A DNA stretch of 64,000 bases, from positions 1 through 64,000 of the forward strand of contig NZ_PGCK01000006.1 in assembly GCF_021023085.1 (NCBI RefSeq), given 5' to 3'. The position numbers and the translations under genes are program-made. Shown piece after piece: positions 44,786 through 54,673 of the stretch; position 1 is the stretch's first letter; each line of letters starts with the position of its first letter. Source of the DNA: Methanooceanicella nereidis (lineage in GTDB: Archaea; Halobacteriota; Methanocellia; Methanocellales; Methanocellaceae). The notes under the pieces were generated by a model. The model ran no database searches, was not told the origin of the DNA, and worked only from the letters and a program-made list of their open reading frames with translations.

Positions 44786-45972
44786 CTTATATCCATCCTC
44801 AAGAACTTTACATATGACACTGCTAACGCTATTATCATCTCGACGAAGATGACGAGCAGGTTAGGCCAGACGCTTACCAGTGAATCCCATACTGTCTGCT
44901 CCTGGTACGATATCATACTCCTGGAATCCATCAGGCCGTACACAGGCCCGTACCTGTTAATGATAGTAGCTGAGATCCGGTTGAAATTATCCATCGGCGA
45001 GACCATGCCGATCGCATTACTGACCATGTTGTATCTATCCCAGTACTTTTGCATGTCTTCCTGGTATTTTTTCCATTCGTCGCTCATCGGAGGTATGTCA
45101 GGATCTAAAGGCGGAACTTTATCCGGTATTTCGGGAGCGATCTCCTGGTACTTGATCTCGCTGCTTACGCTTTCATATACAATAGGAACGGGATAGGGGC
45201 CGTCGGGCGGCTGAGGCGGCTGGCCCACTATGATCTGGACCACCTGGTAGGACATCATCCCGAAGACGAATAATGCTACGACCACGCCGAGCACATATAG
45301 TATAGACATCGCTGAACTCTTTGCCACGGTGGACATCATCAGGGAGACTGCGAAGAACAGCATGCAGTATACCAGGGCTATGATAAAGTACACAACTATC
45401 CTGCTAAAATCATTCCCGGTAGGCACGACGCCGTAGAATAACATGATGGCGACGATTATGAAGAAGACCGACGCCATGACCGCAGTAAGCATGCCGATCG
45501 CGCCCAGCGCTTTTCCGTTCAGGATTGAGTCGCGGAATACAGGATGCGACAACAGCGACTTTAAGGAGCCCTCTTCCTTTTCCCTCGATATAAGGTCAAA
45601 TCCCAGGGATATACCCAAAACAGCCCCTATGAATACGAAATACTGGTTAATGTTGTTGAACACGTACATTACCGAAGGCATGTCAGGGTTTATCATTTTT
45701 TCAAGCTGGTATTTCATCTCGGTTATTTCATCTTCGGACGCACCATTCGCCTCAAGGTACGCTATCCTTTTTTGCAGTTCCGCTATCTGTTCCTGGTACC
45801 ACGGCTCTGCCTGCATCTTTTTATAGCTTTCAAGATTGTTATTGTAATCGTTCATGCCGTTGACCATTCCGATGATCGATAATAGCATCAGGATGGCAAA
45901 TACGACGATGAAGCGTTTACTGGTGAGATGGTCCCTGAACTCTTTCCCCGCCACGATAAATTCCGATCTCAT
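44782..45972 (-). CDS. ABC-2 type permease
   Basis: 396 residues from ATG 45972. About six membrane helices with a large extracytoplasmic, Pro-rich loop. The N-terminal K-E-F-R-D-H-L-T-S-K-R-F element is typical. Follows its ATPase gene by one base. Confidence 0.85.
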   Translation of the reverse strand: MRSEFIVAGKEFRDHLTSKRFIVVFAILMLLSIIGMVNGMNDYNNNLESYKKMQAEPWYQEQIAELQKRIAYLEANGASEDEITEMKYQLEKMINPDMPSVMYVFNNINQYFVFIGAVLGISLGFDLISREKEEGSLKSLLSHPVFRDSILNGKALGAIGMLTAVMASVFFIIVAIMLFYGVVPTGNDFSRIVVYFIIALVYCMLFFAVSLMMSTVAKSSAMSILYVLGVVVALFVFGMMSYQVVQIIVGQPPQPPDGPYPVPIVYESVSSEIKYQEIAPEIPDKVPPLDPDIPPMSDEWKKYQEDMQKYWDRYNMVSNAIGMVSPMDNFNRISATIINRYGPVYGLMDSRSMISYQEQTVWDSLVSVWPNLLVIFVEMIIALAVSYVKFLRMDIR

Positions 45973-45973
45973 T

Positions 45974-46879
45974 TCACTCGCTCCTGTAGACGGTCTCGAG
46001 GAATATCTCCTCAAGCGATTTTTCCTCTAACCTCAGTTCTCTGACTCTCATGTTCTTACTGAAGAGTTCCTCCGATATCGCATCCCTGATGTCATCCGAA
46101 GCCTGTATCACTGCGCTTCCGTTGTTGTATACCGCGTTTATGATCCTCGGGTCGGACATCCTGGGCATATCGCCCTTGACTTTAACTATGATAGTTACGG
46201 TCTCGTCCTTGCTCATTTTCTTCCTGACCTCGTCCGTCGTTCCCCTCGCGACCAGAACGCCTTTTGATATGATGCCTATCGTGCTGCATACGTGCTGCAC
46301 TTCATCGAGGATGTGTGATGAGAAGAACACTGTCTTTCCTTTCTCTGCCTGTTCTTTGATGATCTTCCTGAACTGGATGACTCCCTGGGGGTCCAGCCCA
46401 TTGGTGGGCTCGTCTAAAAAGAGCACGTCCGGGTCGTTCAGGAGGGCCTGGGCAAGTCCTAACCTCTGTTTCATGCCACGGGAATAGCTGCCTACGGGCT
46501 TATCGACATTGCCGAGCCCGACGTATTCGAGCAGCCCCTTTATCCTTGTTTCAGCTTCCGAGTCCTTCATCCCGTAAAATCTTGAGAAATATTTCAGGTT
46601 TTGCACTGCCGTCAGGTTCGGATAAAATCCAACCCCGTCAGGGAGATAACCTGTGATCTTTTTTACTTCTAATGGGTTTTTTGTCACGTCGATGCCATTC
46701 ACAAAGCATTTTCCACCGGTCGGCTCGAGCAACCCTACCATCATCCCGATGGCTGTCGTCTTGCCCGCTCCGTTCGGGCCTAAGAACCCGAACACTTCGC
46801 CTTTTTCGACTGTCAGGTTCAATGAGTCGACCGCTTTGACACCGTCGTACACTTTAGTAAGCTCTTCTGTCCTTATCAT
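45974..46879 (-). CDS. ABC transporter ATPase
   Basis: 301 residues. Walker A G-P-N-G-A-G-K-T-T, signature Y-S-R-G-M-K-Q-R, Walker B V-L-F-L-D-E-P-T-N-G-L-D and switch His S-S-H-I. Bcr/NatA-like exporter. First of a three-gene operon. Confidence 0.93.
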   Translation of the reverse strand: MIRTEELTKVYDGVKAVDSLNLTVEKGEVFGFLGPNGAGKTTAIGMMVGLLEPTGGKCFVNGIDVTKNPLEVKKITGYLPDGVGFYPNLTAVQNLKYFSRFYGMKDSEAETRIKGLLEYVGLGNVDKPVGSYSRGMKQRLGLAQALLNDPDVLFLDEPTNGLDPQGVIQFRKIIKEQAEKGKTVFFSSHILDEVQHVCSTIGIISKGVLVARGTTDEVRKKMSKDETVTIIVKVKGDMPRMSDPRIINAVYNNGSAVIQASDDIRDAISEELFSKNMRVRELRLEEKSLEEIFLETVYRSE

Positions 46880-47261
46880 ATACGGTCATACTAATCTCGT
46901 AATGGTATACTATTAATATATTACTTAGACTACGATTAAATTCGAAGTCATAGCTCAAAAATAATGTCTATAAGGGGTGTTTTTTGGTAAATATTAGAAT
47001 AAATCAATATAATGCCAGTAAAAATAGATATTTTTGCAGATAAGCCAAACATAAGGTTAATCCTCGTTGATTTCTTAAAATGTAAATAAATTCTTTATAT
47101 ATAATCAAGATAAAAGTATATCAAGGGACAATTTTATATGTAAGAAAAAATTTTCCTAGTACAAAATAAAAGTGACAATGACAGGATATCTTTAACATTG
47201 GCTAAATTTTTTAGCCGTGATCATGATTTTGATTGACATTGAGCCGCTAAATCGGGAAAGG
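46880..47261. other. Intergenic region with divergent promoters
   Basis: A TATA-like stretch (TTTATATATAATC, about 47096-47108) would start the flavoprotein operon with a leader of over 100 bases. A small hairpin GGCTAAA-TTTAGCC-type element (about 47200-47215) lies in that leader. No gene is visible. Confidence 0.45.
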
Positions 47262-48131
47262 ATGGAAATAAAATTGTATCGTATCATTTCAAAAACAGAA
47301 CTCGCTGAATATACAGTGCAATTCGATATTGAGGCGCCGGAAGTGGCAAAGAAAGCACGGCCGGGCCAGTTCGTGGTGGTCAGGATCGACGAGAAGGGAG
47401 AGCGTATACCGCTCACGATAGCCGATACGGACACAGGCAAAGGCACGGTCACGATAGTTGTTCAGTCGGTGGGCAAGACGACAGGACAATTATGCTCGAT
47501 GGAAGCCGGAGGAACCATACGCGACTTTGCGGGGCCGTTAGGTAACCCGACGGAAATGGTCGAGAACAGCACCGTTGTCTGCATAGGAGGAGGGCTTGGT
47601 ATAGCCCCGGTATATCCCATAGCAAAAGAGCTCAAGTCAAGAGGCAACAGGGTATTATCCATTATGGGAGCGAGAAGCGAACCATTCCTTTTCTGGGAGG
47701 ACAGGATGCGCAAGGCCAGCGATGAAGTGTATATTGCTACGGACGACGGTTCAAAAGGAAAGAAAGGGTTCGTTACAGATGCTCTTCTTGATATAATCAA
47801 TTCAGGCGTCAAGGTCGACCGCGTAATAGCGATAGGCCCGACTATCATGATGAAGAATGTGGCAAAGACCACTAAGCCGTATAATATAAAGACAATAGTC
47901 AGCCTCAACCCGATAATGGTCGACGGTACAGGGATGTGCGGATCATGCCGCGTCACTGTAGGCGGAAAGATGAAATTCTCTTGCGTGGACGGCCCGGAGT
48001 TTGACGGGCATGAGGTCGATTTCGACGAGCTTATGGCCAGGCAGAAGTTCTACAGGACGGAAGAAAAGGATGCGATGGATAAATATACGCATGAGGGAGG
48101 AGAGTGCAAATGCCTGCCGACGAGGTCATAG
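47262..48131 (+). CDS. NfnA/SudB-like FAD/NAD-binding oxidoreductase subunit
   Basis: 289 residues from ATG 47262. Ferredoxin reductase-like: P-G-Q-F-V-V-V-R for FAD, G-G-G-L-G-I-A-P-V-Y-P for the nucleotide, and a C-terminal 2Fe-2S site G-M-C-G-S-C-R-V. Its partner gene overlaps by 22 bp. Together they resemble NfnAB/SudAB, which link ferredoxin and NAD(P)H. Confidence 0.88.
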   Translation: MEIKLYRIISKTELAEYTVQFDIEAPEVAKKARPGQFVVVRIDEKGERIPLTIADTDTGKGTVTIVVQSVGKTTGQLCSMEAGGTIRDFAGPLGNPTEMVENSTVVCIGGGLGIAPVYPIAKELKSRGNRVLSIMGARSEPFLFWEDRMRKASDEVYIATDDGSKGKKGFVTDALLDIINSGVKVDRVIAIGPTIMMKNVAKTTKPYNIKTIVSLNPIMVDGTGMCGSCRVTVGGKMKFSCVDGPEFDGHEVDFDELMARQKFYRTEEKDAMDKYTHEGGECKCLPTRS

Positions 48132-49510
48132 ACAGACGAAAGCACGTGCCTGTGAGAGAGCAGGAACCCTCTGAAAGAGTCGGGAATTTCGACGAGGTCT
48201 CTTATGGATATAATGAAGAAGAGGCTATGAAAGAGGCAAAAAGATGCCTTAACTGTAAAACACCTTTGTGTATTGACGGATGCCCCGTTGGAGTCGATAT
48301 ACCGAAATTCGTCACGGAGATAGCAAAAGGTGAATTTGACGAGGCGATCAAGACCATCAAGGATAAGAATAATCTACCCGCAATATGCGGCAGGGTATGC
48401 CCGCAGGAATCTCAGTGCGAAAAGCTTTGTACGCTTGGGATGAAATGGAAGCCTCTTTTTATAGGAAAGCTTGAGCGCTTCGCTGCCGATCACGAGAAAA
48501 GCGATGTAAAGCCAGAATTACCGGAGTGGAACGGTAAAAAGGTGGCCGTCGTAGGCTCCGGGCCGGCAGGCCTGACAGCAGCGGCTGACCTTGCAAAGAT
48601 GGGCTATAAAGTGGTCATATTTGAAGCATTACATACGCCGGGAGGCGTGCTCATCTACGGCATACCGGAGTTCAGGCTTCCGAAGTCCATAGTCGAAAAA
48701 GAGGTAGAGTACGTAAAAAGCCTGGGAGTCGAGATAAGGCTGAACGAGATCGTTGGCAGGACTATTACGATAGACGAGATGTTCGGGCAGGGATTCTCGG
48801 CCGTATTCATAGGCAGCGGCGCCGGATTACCTTCGTTCATGCGCATACCAGGCGAGAACCTGAACGGAGTATACTCGGCTAACGAATACCTGACAAGGGT
48901 AAACCTGATGAAAGCATACCAGTTCCCGGAATTTGATACGCCTGTCAAAAAAAGCAAAAATATCGCGGTCATCGGAGGCGGGAATGTCGCCATGGACGCG
49001 GCCAGGACGGCTAAGAGAATGGGAGCCGACCACGTATACCTGATATACCGACGCGGTGAAGAAGAGATGCCTGCGAGGCGTGAAGAGACAGAGCATGCCA
49101 AAGAAGAGGGCATAGAGTTTAAGCTCCTTATGAACCCGACAAGGATCATCGGGGACGACAATGGCTGGGTCAAAGGCATCGAGTGTATCCATATGCGCTT
49201 ATGCGAGCCTGACGAGTCGGGAAGATGCAGGCCTGAGCCCGTGCAGGGCTCTGAAGAGATCCTGGATGTAGATACGGTCGTCGTGGCGATAGGGACATCG
49301 CCTAACCCGCTGATAGTCAAGACCACGCCGGGATTAGAGACCAGCAAGGATGGCACGCTCGTCGTGGACGGATATACGTTCATGACCTCCAGGGAAGGCG
49401 TGTTCGCCGGCGGTGACATCGTGTCCGGGGCGGCAACGGTCATAAGCGCGATGGGACAGGCGAAAGAAGCAGCCGTAGCAATAGATGAGTATATTAAGAG
49501 CAAAGAATGA
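48110..49510 (+). CDS. NfnB/GltD-like flavoprotein subunit
   Basis: 466 residues from ATG 48110. An N-terminal Fe-S part (C-L-N-C-K-T-P-L-C and C-G-R-V-C-P-Q) precedes the FAD motif G-S-G-P-A-G-L-T-A and the NADPH motif G-G-G-N-V-A-M-D. It is the glutamate synthase small subunit family. Without a large GltB subunit nearby, the NfnB/SudA role is more likely. Confidence 0.9.
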   Translation: MPADEVIDRRKHVPVREQEPSERVGNFDEVSYGYNEEEAMKEAKRCLNCKTPLCIDGCPVGVDIPKFVTEIAKGEFDEAIKTIKDKNNLPAICGRVCPQESQCEKLCTLGMKWKPLFIGKLERFAADHEKSDVKPELPEWNGKKVAVVGSGPAGLTAAADLAKMGYKVVIFEALHTPGGVLIYGIPEFRLPKSIVEKEVEYVKSLGVEIRLNEIVGRTITIDEMFGQGFSAVFIGSGAGLPSFMRIPGENLNGVYSANEYLTRVNLMKAYQFPEFDTPVKKSKNIAVIGGGNVAMDAARTAKRMGADHVYLIYRRGEEEMPARREETEHAKEEGIEFKLLMNPTRIIGDDNGWVKGIECIHMRLCEPDESGRCRPEPVQGSEEILDVDTVVVAIGTSPNPLIVKTTPGLETSKDGTLVVDGYTFMTSREGVFAGGDIVSGAATVISAMGQAKEAAVAIDEYIKSKE

Positions 49511-49534
49511 CGCTTTGCTCTTTTTCTGTTTTTC
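49497..49534 (+). terminator. Terminator after the flavoprotein operon
   Basis: AGAGCAAAG (49497-49505) pairs with CTTTGCTCT (49513-49521), followed by TTTTTCTGTTTTT. It overlaps the stop codon. Confidence 0.8.
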
Positions 49535-49572
49535 GAGAATGTTTTTAGAGTATTAGTTCATATCTGAGAGTA

Positions 49573-50454
49573 ATGACCGTCGAGGATGTCCTTAAAAGAA
49601 GAATGCTTCATATTCTGTCAAAGGAGACCCCGTATGTGCTCGAAGAAGCGCGTTTCGGCATGTTCGACCTGGCAGTATACATCCCGGAAGATACAATATT
49701 CGAAGGTATTGAAGAAAGTAAAAAGATCAGCGCGGTAAGAGCATGTAACAAGTACCAGCTTGACGGCATATGCTCGGAAAAGAAGAGAGATTTTCTAAAA
49801 AAGTTCGAGCCGTTATACGATGACCATTTACTTCTCATGGGGTTCAAGGATAACGGATCCGGCGTCGTGTTATCAGAAAAGGAGTTTAACGAGCTTATTA
49901 ACGATAAAAAACAGACCTATTCGCATATGGCATGCGGCGTGAACGAAGACGGCGAGGGATGCGAATACCTGGATCACAGGCTCGGCTGGGAGCAAGGTTT
50001 TCTCGCGGGCTACGGGCTGAAACAGGGACTGCACCTGTTCGAGTTCAAGAGCGACCACGATAATGTCAACAGGTTCATGGAACAGCTGCCTCATTATTCC
50101 CTGTTCGCGGACTATATCTGGCTGGTGGTCGGCAGCGAGCAAAAGATACCGAAATGGCTGCCGTCATATGTCGGCATTTACAGGGAAGAAGGCGAAGGTT
50201 TCGTTAAGATCAAGGAGAGCCAGTTCATAAAGAGAAGGCCGCCTTTTAGCAGGGCAGTCTTAAGAGAATGTGGAATACCTGACGGTGCTATCGACGATAG
50301 CATGCTTTATGATTTTATCAGGAAATGGTTCATCAATTCAATTTTTTTCAGGTCTAACGGAGTCGTCATGCAGATGAACGAGCTTGACCACCTGCTCTCG
50401 GGATATGAGAAAAATAAAAAGAAAGGCGCAAGGCAGAGCACGCTGAAGTTCTGA
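49573..50454 (+). CDS. PD-(D/E)XK nuclease-like protein
   Basis: 293 residues. A possible nuclease core: Asp in F-G-M-F-D-L-A-V, then F-E-F-K-S with Glu and Lys, followed by a Gln-containing helix (E-Q-L-P-H-Y). The family cannot be named; it is soluble. Ends 2 bp from the convergent beta-propeller gene. Confidence 0.5.
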   Translation: MTVEDVLKRRMLHILSKETPYVLEEARFGMFDLAVYIPEDTIFEGIEESKKISAVRACNKYQLDGICSEKKRDFLKKFEPLYDDHLLLMGFKDNGSGVVLSEKEFNELINDKKQTYSHMACGVNEDGEGCEYLDHRLGWEQGFLAGYGLKQGLHLFEFKSDHDNVNRFMEQLPHYSLFADYIWLVVGSEQKIPKWLPSYVGIYREEGEGFVKIKESQFIKRRPPFSRAVLRECGIPDGAIDDSMLYDFIRKWFINSIFFRSNGVVMQMNELDHLLSGYEKNKKKGARQSTLKF

Positions 50455-50456
50455 CC

Positions 50457-51653
50457 CTACTGTCCGCCCATTTTTCTTCTTTGCATCATCTCGCAGTAAT
50501 TGCACAGGACCTTGCCCGAAAGGATCGGGGCTCCGCATAGCCTGCATGAGTTCATATTAGCCGGGGCGCCCTTGTGAGTGGCCGGAGCTCCACTGCCTGC
50601 CTTCTGCGCATCGGCTTCCATCAGCTTTAATATCTTGACCTGTTCGCGGGCAATGTACTGCAGGTATCTCGCTATGCTGAACATATACACGGTATCGGAC
50701 GCGCCTACGGCAAAATAGTCTCCTTCGTATGATGCCGTTAAACCGTATGCCTCGTTATCGAACTTATAGGTCAGGAGAAGCTCGCCCTTTTTATTCAGCA
50801 CGCAGACTTCCTTGTATATCGTCGTAGCGAATATCAGGCTTCCGTCCGGCGATACTTTTATGCGCTGTATAGGGCCGTAAATACTCTGCTTCCATATCAG
50901 CAAGCCGTTCTTATCTGTGAAATAAATGAACGCGTTAGAAAAACCGATAGCTATATACCGGCCGTCCTCTGTGATCGACAGGTCCATTATATTTTGCGAA
51001 TAGGTGTTGTTAGATAGCTCGTTACCCCTGTCGCTTACCTGATGGATAGTGTTGTTCATGTGCTCTAACACAAAGCTGAACTCCCCGTCATATGAAGTAT
51101 ACACGTACACTATGGGCGAGTTAACGATGAACTCCCACCTCAGGTCGCCGTCGCGGGTGAACATGTACGCCCTGCCGTTGCTCGAGCCGGCTATGACCAG
51201 GGCTCCGCTGCCCGAGATGCAAACCGAGTTAACGGGCTTGTGACACTCTTTTGTCCATATTATATTGCCGCGCTGGTCAAAAGCCCTTATGACGCCGTCA
51301 TCCGAGCCTGCGACGATAAGCGAGCCGTCGCTTGACATGTCCATGCAGTTGACCTTTCTGCCTATACGGCTAGACCATACCGATTCTCCGGTCTTATTAA
51401 AGAATGATACTACGTTATCCTTAGAGTATGAGCCCACGAACCTTCCGTCGTCCGAGACCTTTACAAAAGCGACGTCGTCGCCTGTCGTGGTAGCCCAGAG
51501 CAATCTTCCGCTATGGTCCATAAGATAAACATCATGGTCCTCGGAGCCTGCCGCGAGATATGACGAGTCTGGCGTCATAGATACGACAGATACCTTCCCA
51601 TGCGTAGCTTTTTTCCACTCTGGACCAAGTATTTTTTCCGGACTATTCATCAA
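50457..51653 (-). CDS. WD40/PQQ-like beta-propeller with zinc ribbon
   Basis: 398 residues. Seven or so repeats of the form S-x-D-G-x-x-I-x-A-G-S (blades), then a C-terminal C-R-L-C-G...C-N-Y-C zinc ribbon. No signal peptide, so a cytoplasmic scaffold is likely. Confidence 0.75.
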   Translation of the reverse strand: MMNSPEKILGPEWKKATHGKVSVVSMTPDSSYLAAGSEDHDVYLMDHSGRLLWATTTGDDVAFVKVSDDGRFVGSYSKDNVVSFFNKTGESVWSSRIGRKVNCMDMSSDGSLIVAGSDDGVIRAFDQRGNIIWTKECHKPVNSVCISGSGALVIAGSSNGRAYMFTRDGDLRWEFIVNSPIVYVYTSYDGEFSFVLEHMNNTIHQVSDRGNELSNNTYSQNIMDLSITEDGRYIAIGFSNAFIYFTDKNGLLIWKQSIYGPIQRIKVSPDGSLIFATTIYKEVCVLNKKGELLLTYKFDNEAYGLTASYEGDYFAVGASDTVYMFSIARYLQYIAREQVKILKLMEADAQKAGSGAPATHKGAPANMNSCRLCGAPILSGKVLCNYCEMMQRRKMGGQ

Positions 51654-51903
51654 AGCATCCCCTAATATTTGCTTGCTAGGTTTTTCCTTATAATATAATA
51701 AACATTGTTATTGATACAGGTATCGGAGTAAAGTACATAATAATGTTCTTAATTGGATAACAATAAAAACAGGACAGGCGTATATCAAAAGATAACCGGA
51801 ATACCGATCCGATAGTACAGTATTTTCATAGTAATGATCATCTAAAAAAATCACCATTATCAAGATAAGCAGCGTTTAATGGAAATTACATGATAAGATA
51901 AAA

Positions 51904-54408
51904 TTACTTTACAACCGCAGGCAGCATGACCACGAACCTGCATCCCTGTGTGTGGTCCCCCGGCACGCGGTCTTCCACCCAGAACTTCCCGTTATAGTCG
52001 TCTACTAGCATCTTTATCAGACACAACCCGAATCCCTTTCCTCGTGCCCGCGTATTAATAAGGTTCAGGCGGTCGAATAACTTTGATTTAAGAGCATCGG
52101 TTATTCCCGGGCCGTTATCGTCGATCATGACCTTATAAAACTCCCCGGCACCGTTATCATGGATATGGGAGACGCCGATGTCGATTGTAAGCGGCCCGCT
52201 CGAGTGCTTGATGGCATTTCCCACAAGATTTGAGAATACATCCCATAGCAGCTCGTTAGCATTTACCAGATATCCGCTAACGGGAGTATAATTGATCATT
52301 ATGTCCCTTCCCTCTACGCTCTCGTATTGAGACTTCACGTCCTTAAGAACTTCACCTACATCTATAAAGCCCGGCTCATAGTGGCCCATCTTTTCTCTCT
52401 GCAGCTTTCTAACATTATCGATCAGCCTTGAACTGCTCTTCAAAGACTCAACGGGTTTTTCCAGAAGACTGGCATGATCTTTGTCCAGGAACCCCTCTAA
52501 TTCTATTATCTCATGCACCAGCTCAAGGTATCCCATGGCTATCTGGTTGAGATTATTAATGTCGTGACCCATGAGGTCTACATATAATTCGGTTTGTGCC
52601 TTCGCGCTAAACAGCTCATTTTCGGCACGTTTTTTATCCGTCACGTCTACAACTATGGCTACGCCATTTACGATATTACCGGCATCATCGTATATTGGCG
52701 TAGAGTTTATTGAAAATGCTTTATAGCCACCTTCGCAGGAAGGGACCTGTATTTCTTCTCCTATGATAACCTCACCGTTTTTTATCGACCTTACAAGCGG
52801 GAGTTCATCGATACGGTATTGCTTCCCGTCCGCCCGGAATAATTTTAGCTTATCATAGTAACTGATATCAAATGATTCCGGCAATCCGGTGGTCAGTCTT
52901 TCCATTATCCTGTTTTTCATAATGACCTTGCAAGAGGGCACTTCAACGATGATCACGCCTAAAGGCATGTTCTGCAGCACTGCCTCCAGCCTTCTTCGCC
53001 CCGATTCCAGCTGTTTAAGTAATTTCTCTTTCTCCCTGTCAGCCTCTATACGCTCGGTAATATCCTGTATAGTGCCAAACATACGGACAGGTTTTCCGGA
53101 CTTATCAAAAATGGCTTCCCCAACGTCTTGAACTATACGCTCGACACCATCAGGCCTGACGATACGGTAATTTATACTATAGGGAGTTCCTTTTTTAGCT
53201 ATTTCATTAGAATGTTCAACAATTTCCCTATCATCTTCATGGACAAAGGATAAAAAAGTCTCCAGTGTAATAAACTCCGCAGGCTTCTGGCCAAGTATCC
53301 TGAAAAATTCATCACTACAGGTCGCCCTGTTTTTCTCAATGTCCCAATCCCAGTTACCGATATGAGCTGTATGCTGTGCGCGCGCCAGATCTATCTCGCT
53401 CTTGCGAAGCGCTTCTTCTGCACGCTTTCTCTCAGTGATATCTTCTATCATGGGCAAGAAATATAGCGGGCGCCCGTCAGGACCTGTTATCATTCGAACG
53501 GAGATGTTCACCCAGACAGCATTACCGTCCTTGCGTATGTACCGCTTCTCCTTACTAAAATGAGCTATCTCGCCTGATAACAATTTTTTTACTTTATCCA
53601 TATCATCAGTCAGATCATCGGGATGAGTTATATCGGGAAAGCTTAAAGATAGTAATTCTTCACTGGAATATCCCAGAATGCGGCAAAGTTCAGGGTTGAC
53701 TCGAGTAAAACGATAATCTAAAGAAACGATCGCACTCCCTATCGGAGACTGGTCAAATAAACGCTTAAACGTCTCCTCATTCTTTATCAACGCCTGTCTC
53801 GCATGTTTGGTATCGGAATTTTCGTAAAGTCTCCATTCACCGTTATTTTTAGAAAAAGCGTATTGATGAGTGTTCAGGATATCCATGACATCGCATGCAT
53901 CGCACTTATCAAGAGAATATGAGCAAATGGCAAGCATACGGTAATCACGAATTATACTGTTGACCTCTTTTTCATAATCCATGAAGTCATTCCATGACGA
54001 TCTATTAAGCCAGAAAACGTTACCGGTAATTCTCAGGCCATCATAACCCCGATCAAGCGCTTCCTTTAACTTTTTGATCCAGCCGTTCAGGACTTGTTTT
54101 AAGTTTAATATGCCATCGGCAAGATACCACTCATTATATGGTATGATCTCTATCTGTCCCTTTTTTACGTACTCATCATAATCCGGTACGGCCGATCTCA
54201 TAGACGCTTTAACGTCATCCCCGATGAACGGCTCCGAGGTTATACACATGCAGTATTCATTGCTCTTCAGACCGGTTACAAGATAGGGAACAATAATTTC
54301 CATTAGATCATCCCTGGTTTTATAAAATAGACAGAAATGAGTTCCCCAGGGGACCTTTCCTATCTTTTCAATGCCGGTTTCTCTATCTTCTTCCTTCATT
54401 TTACCCAC
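51904..54408 (-). CDS. MEDS/PAS sensor histidine kinase
   Basis: 834 residues. An N-terminal MEDS domain (G-T-H-F-C-L-F-Y), three PAS domains each ending in an I-T-E-R-like motif, then E-L-Y-V-D-L-M-G-H-D-I-N-N with the phospho-acceptor His and a HATPase domain (I-D-D-N-G-P-G-I). No membrane segment. Likely senses a small molecule or redox signal. Confidence 0.88.
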   Translation of the reverse strand: MGKMKEEDRETGIEKIGKVPWGTHFCLFYKTRDDLMEIIVPYLVTGLKSNEYCMCITSEPFIGDDVKASMRSAVPDYDEYVKKGQIEIIPYNEWYLADGILNLKQVLNGWIKKLKEALDRGYDGLRITGNVFWLNRSSWNDFMDYEKEVNSIIRDYRMLAICSYSLDKCDACDVMDILNTHQYAFSKNNGEWRLYENSDTKHARQALIKNEETFKRLFDQSPIGSAIVSLDYRFTRVNPELCRILGYSSEELLSLSFPDITHPDDLTDDMDKVKKLLSGEIAHFSKEKRYIRKDGNAVWVNISVRMITGPDGRPLYFLPMIEDITERKRAEEALRKSEIDLARAQHTAHIGNWDWDIEKNRATCSDEFFRILGQKPAEFITLETFLSFVHEDDREIVEHSNEIAKKGTPYSINYRIVRPDGVERIVQDVGEAIFDKSGKPVRMFGTIQDITERIEADREKEKLLKQLESGRRRLEAVLQNMPLGVIIVEVPSCKVIMKNRIMERLTTGLPESFDISYYDKLKLFRADGKQYRIDELPLVRSIKNGEVIIGEEIQVPSCEGGYKAFSINSTPIYDDAGNIVNGVAIVVDVTDKKRAENELFSAKAQTELYVDLMGHDINNLNQIAMGYLELVHEIIELEGFLDKDHASLLEKPVESLKSSSRLIDNVRKLQREKMGHYEPGFIDVGEVLKDVKSQYESVEGRDIMINYTPVSGYLVNANELLWDVFSNLVGNAIKHSSGPLTIDIGVSHIHDNGAGEFYKVMIDDNGPGITDALKSKLFDRLNLINTRARGKGFGLCLIKMLVDDYNGKFWVEDRVPGDHTQGCRFVVMLPAVVK

Positions 54409-54673
54409 TGCATATGTTAATACTCTCCAGTAAAAAATGAAACAAAAAAATATTATTTGATACTATTTAAAAACTTTCGTTTAAAATAAATGCTTATTAT
54501 ATTATCTATTTTTCTTTTATGGCTCTTATAAAACAAAGATGAGAAAAATAGTCGATAAAATGATATTATATCCTCATATTTTTGTGGCCCGTACGATCAC
54601 CACATAGCCTCCATCAATTGGTTTTGTAATCGATACAACATCTCTCGTAACAGGTTCGGGAATATTAAATTCA

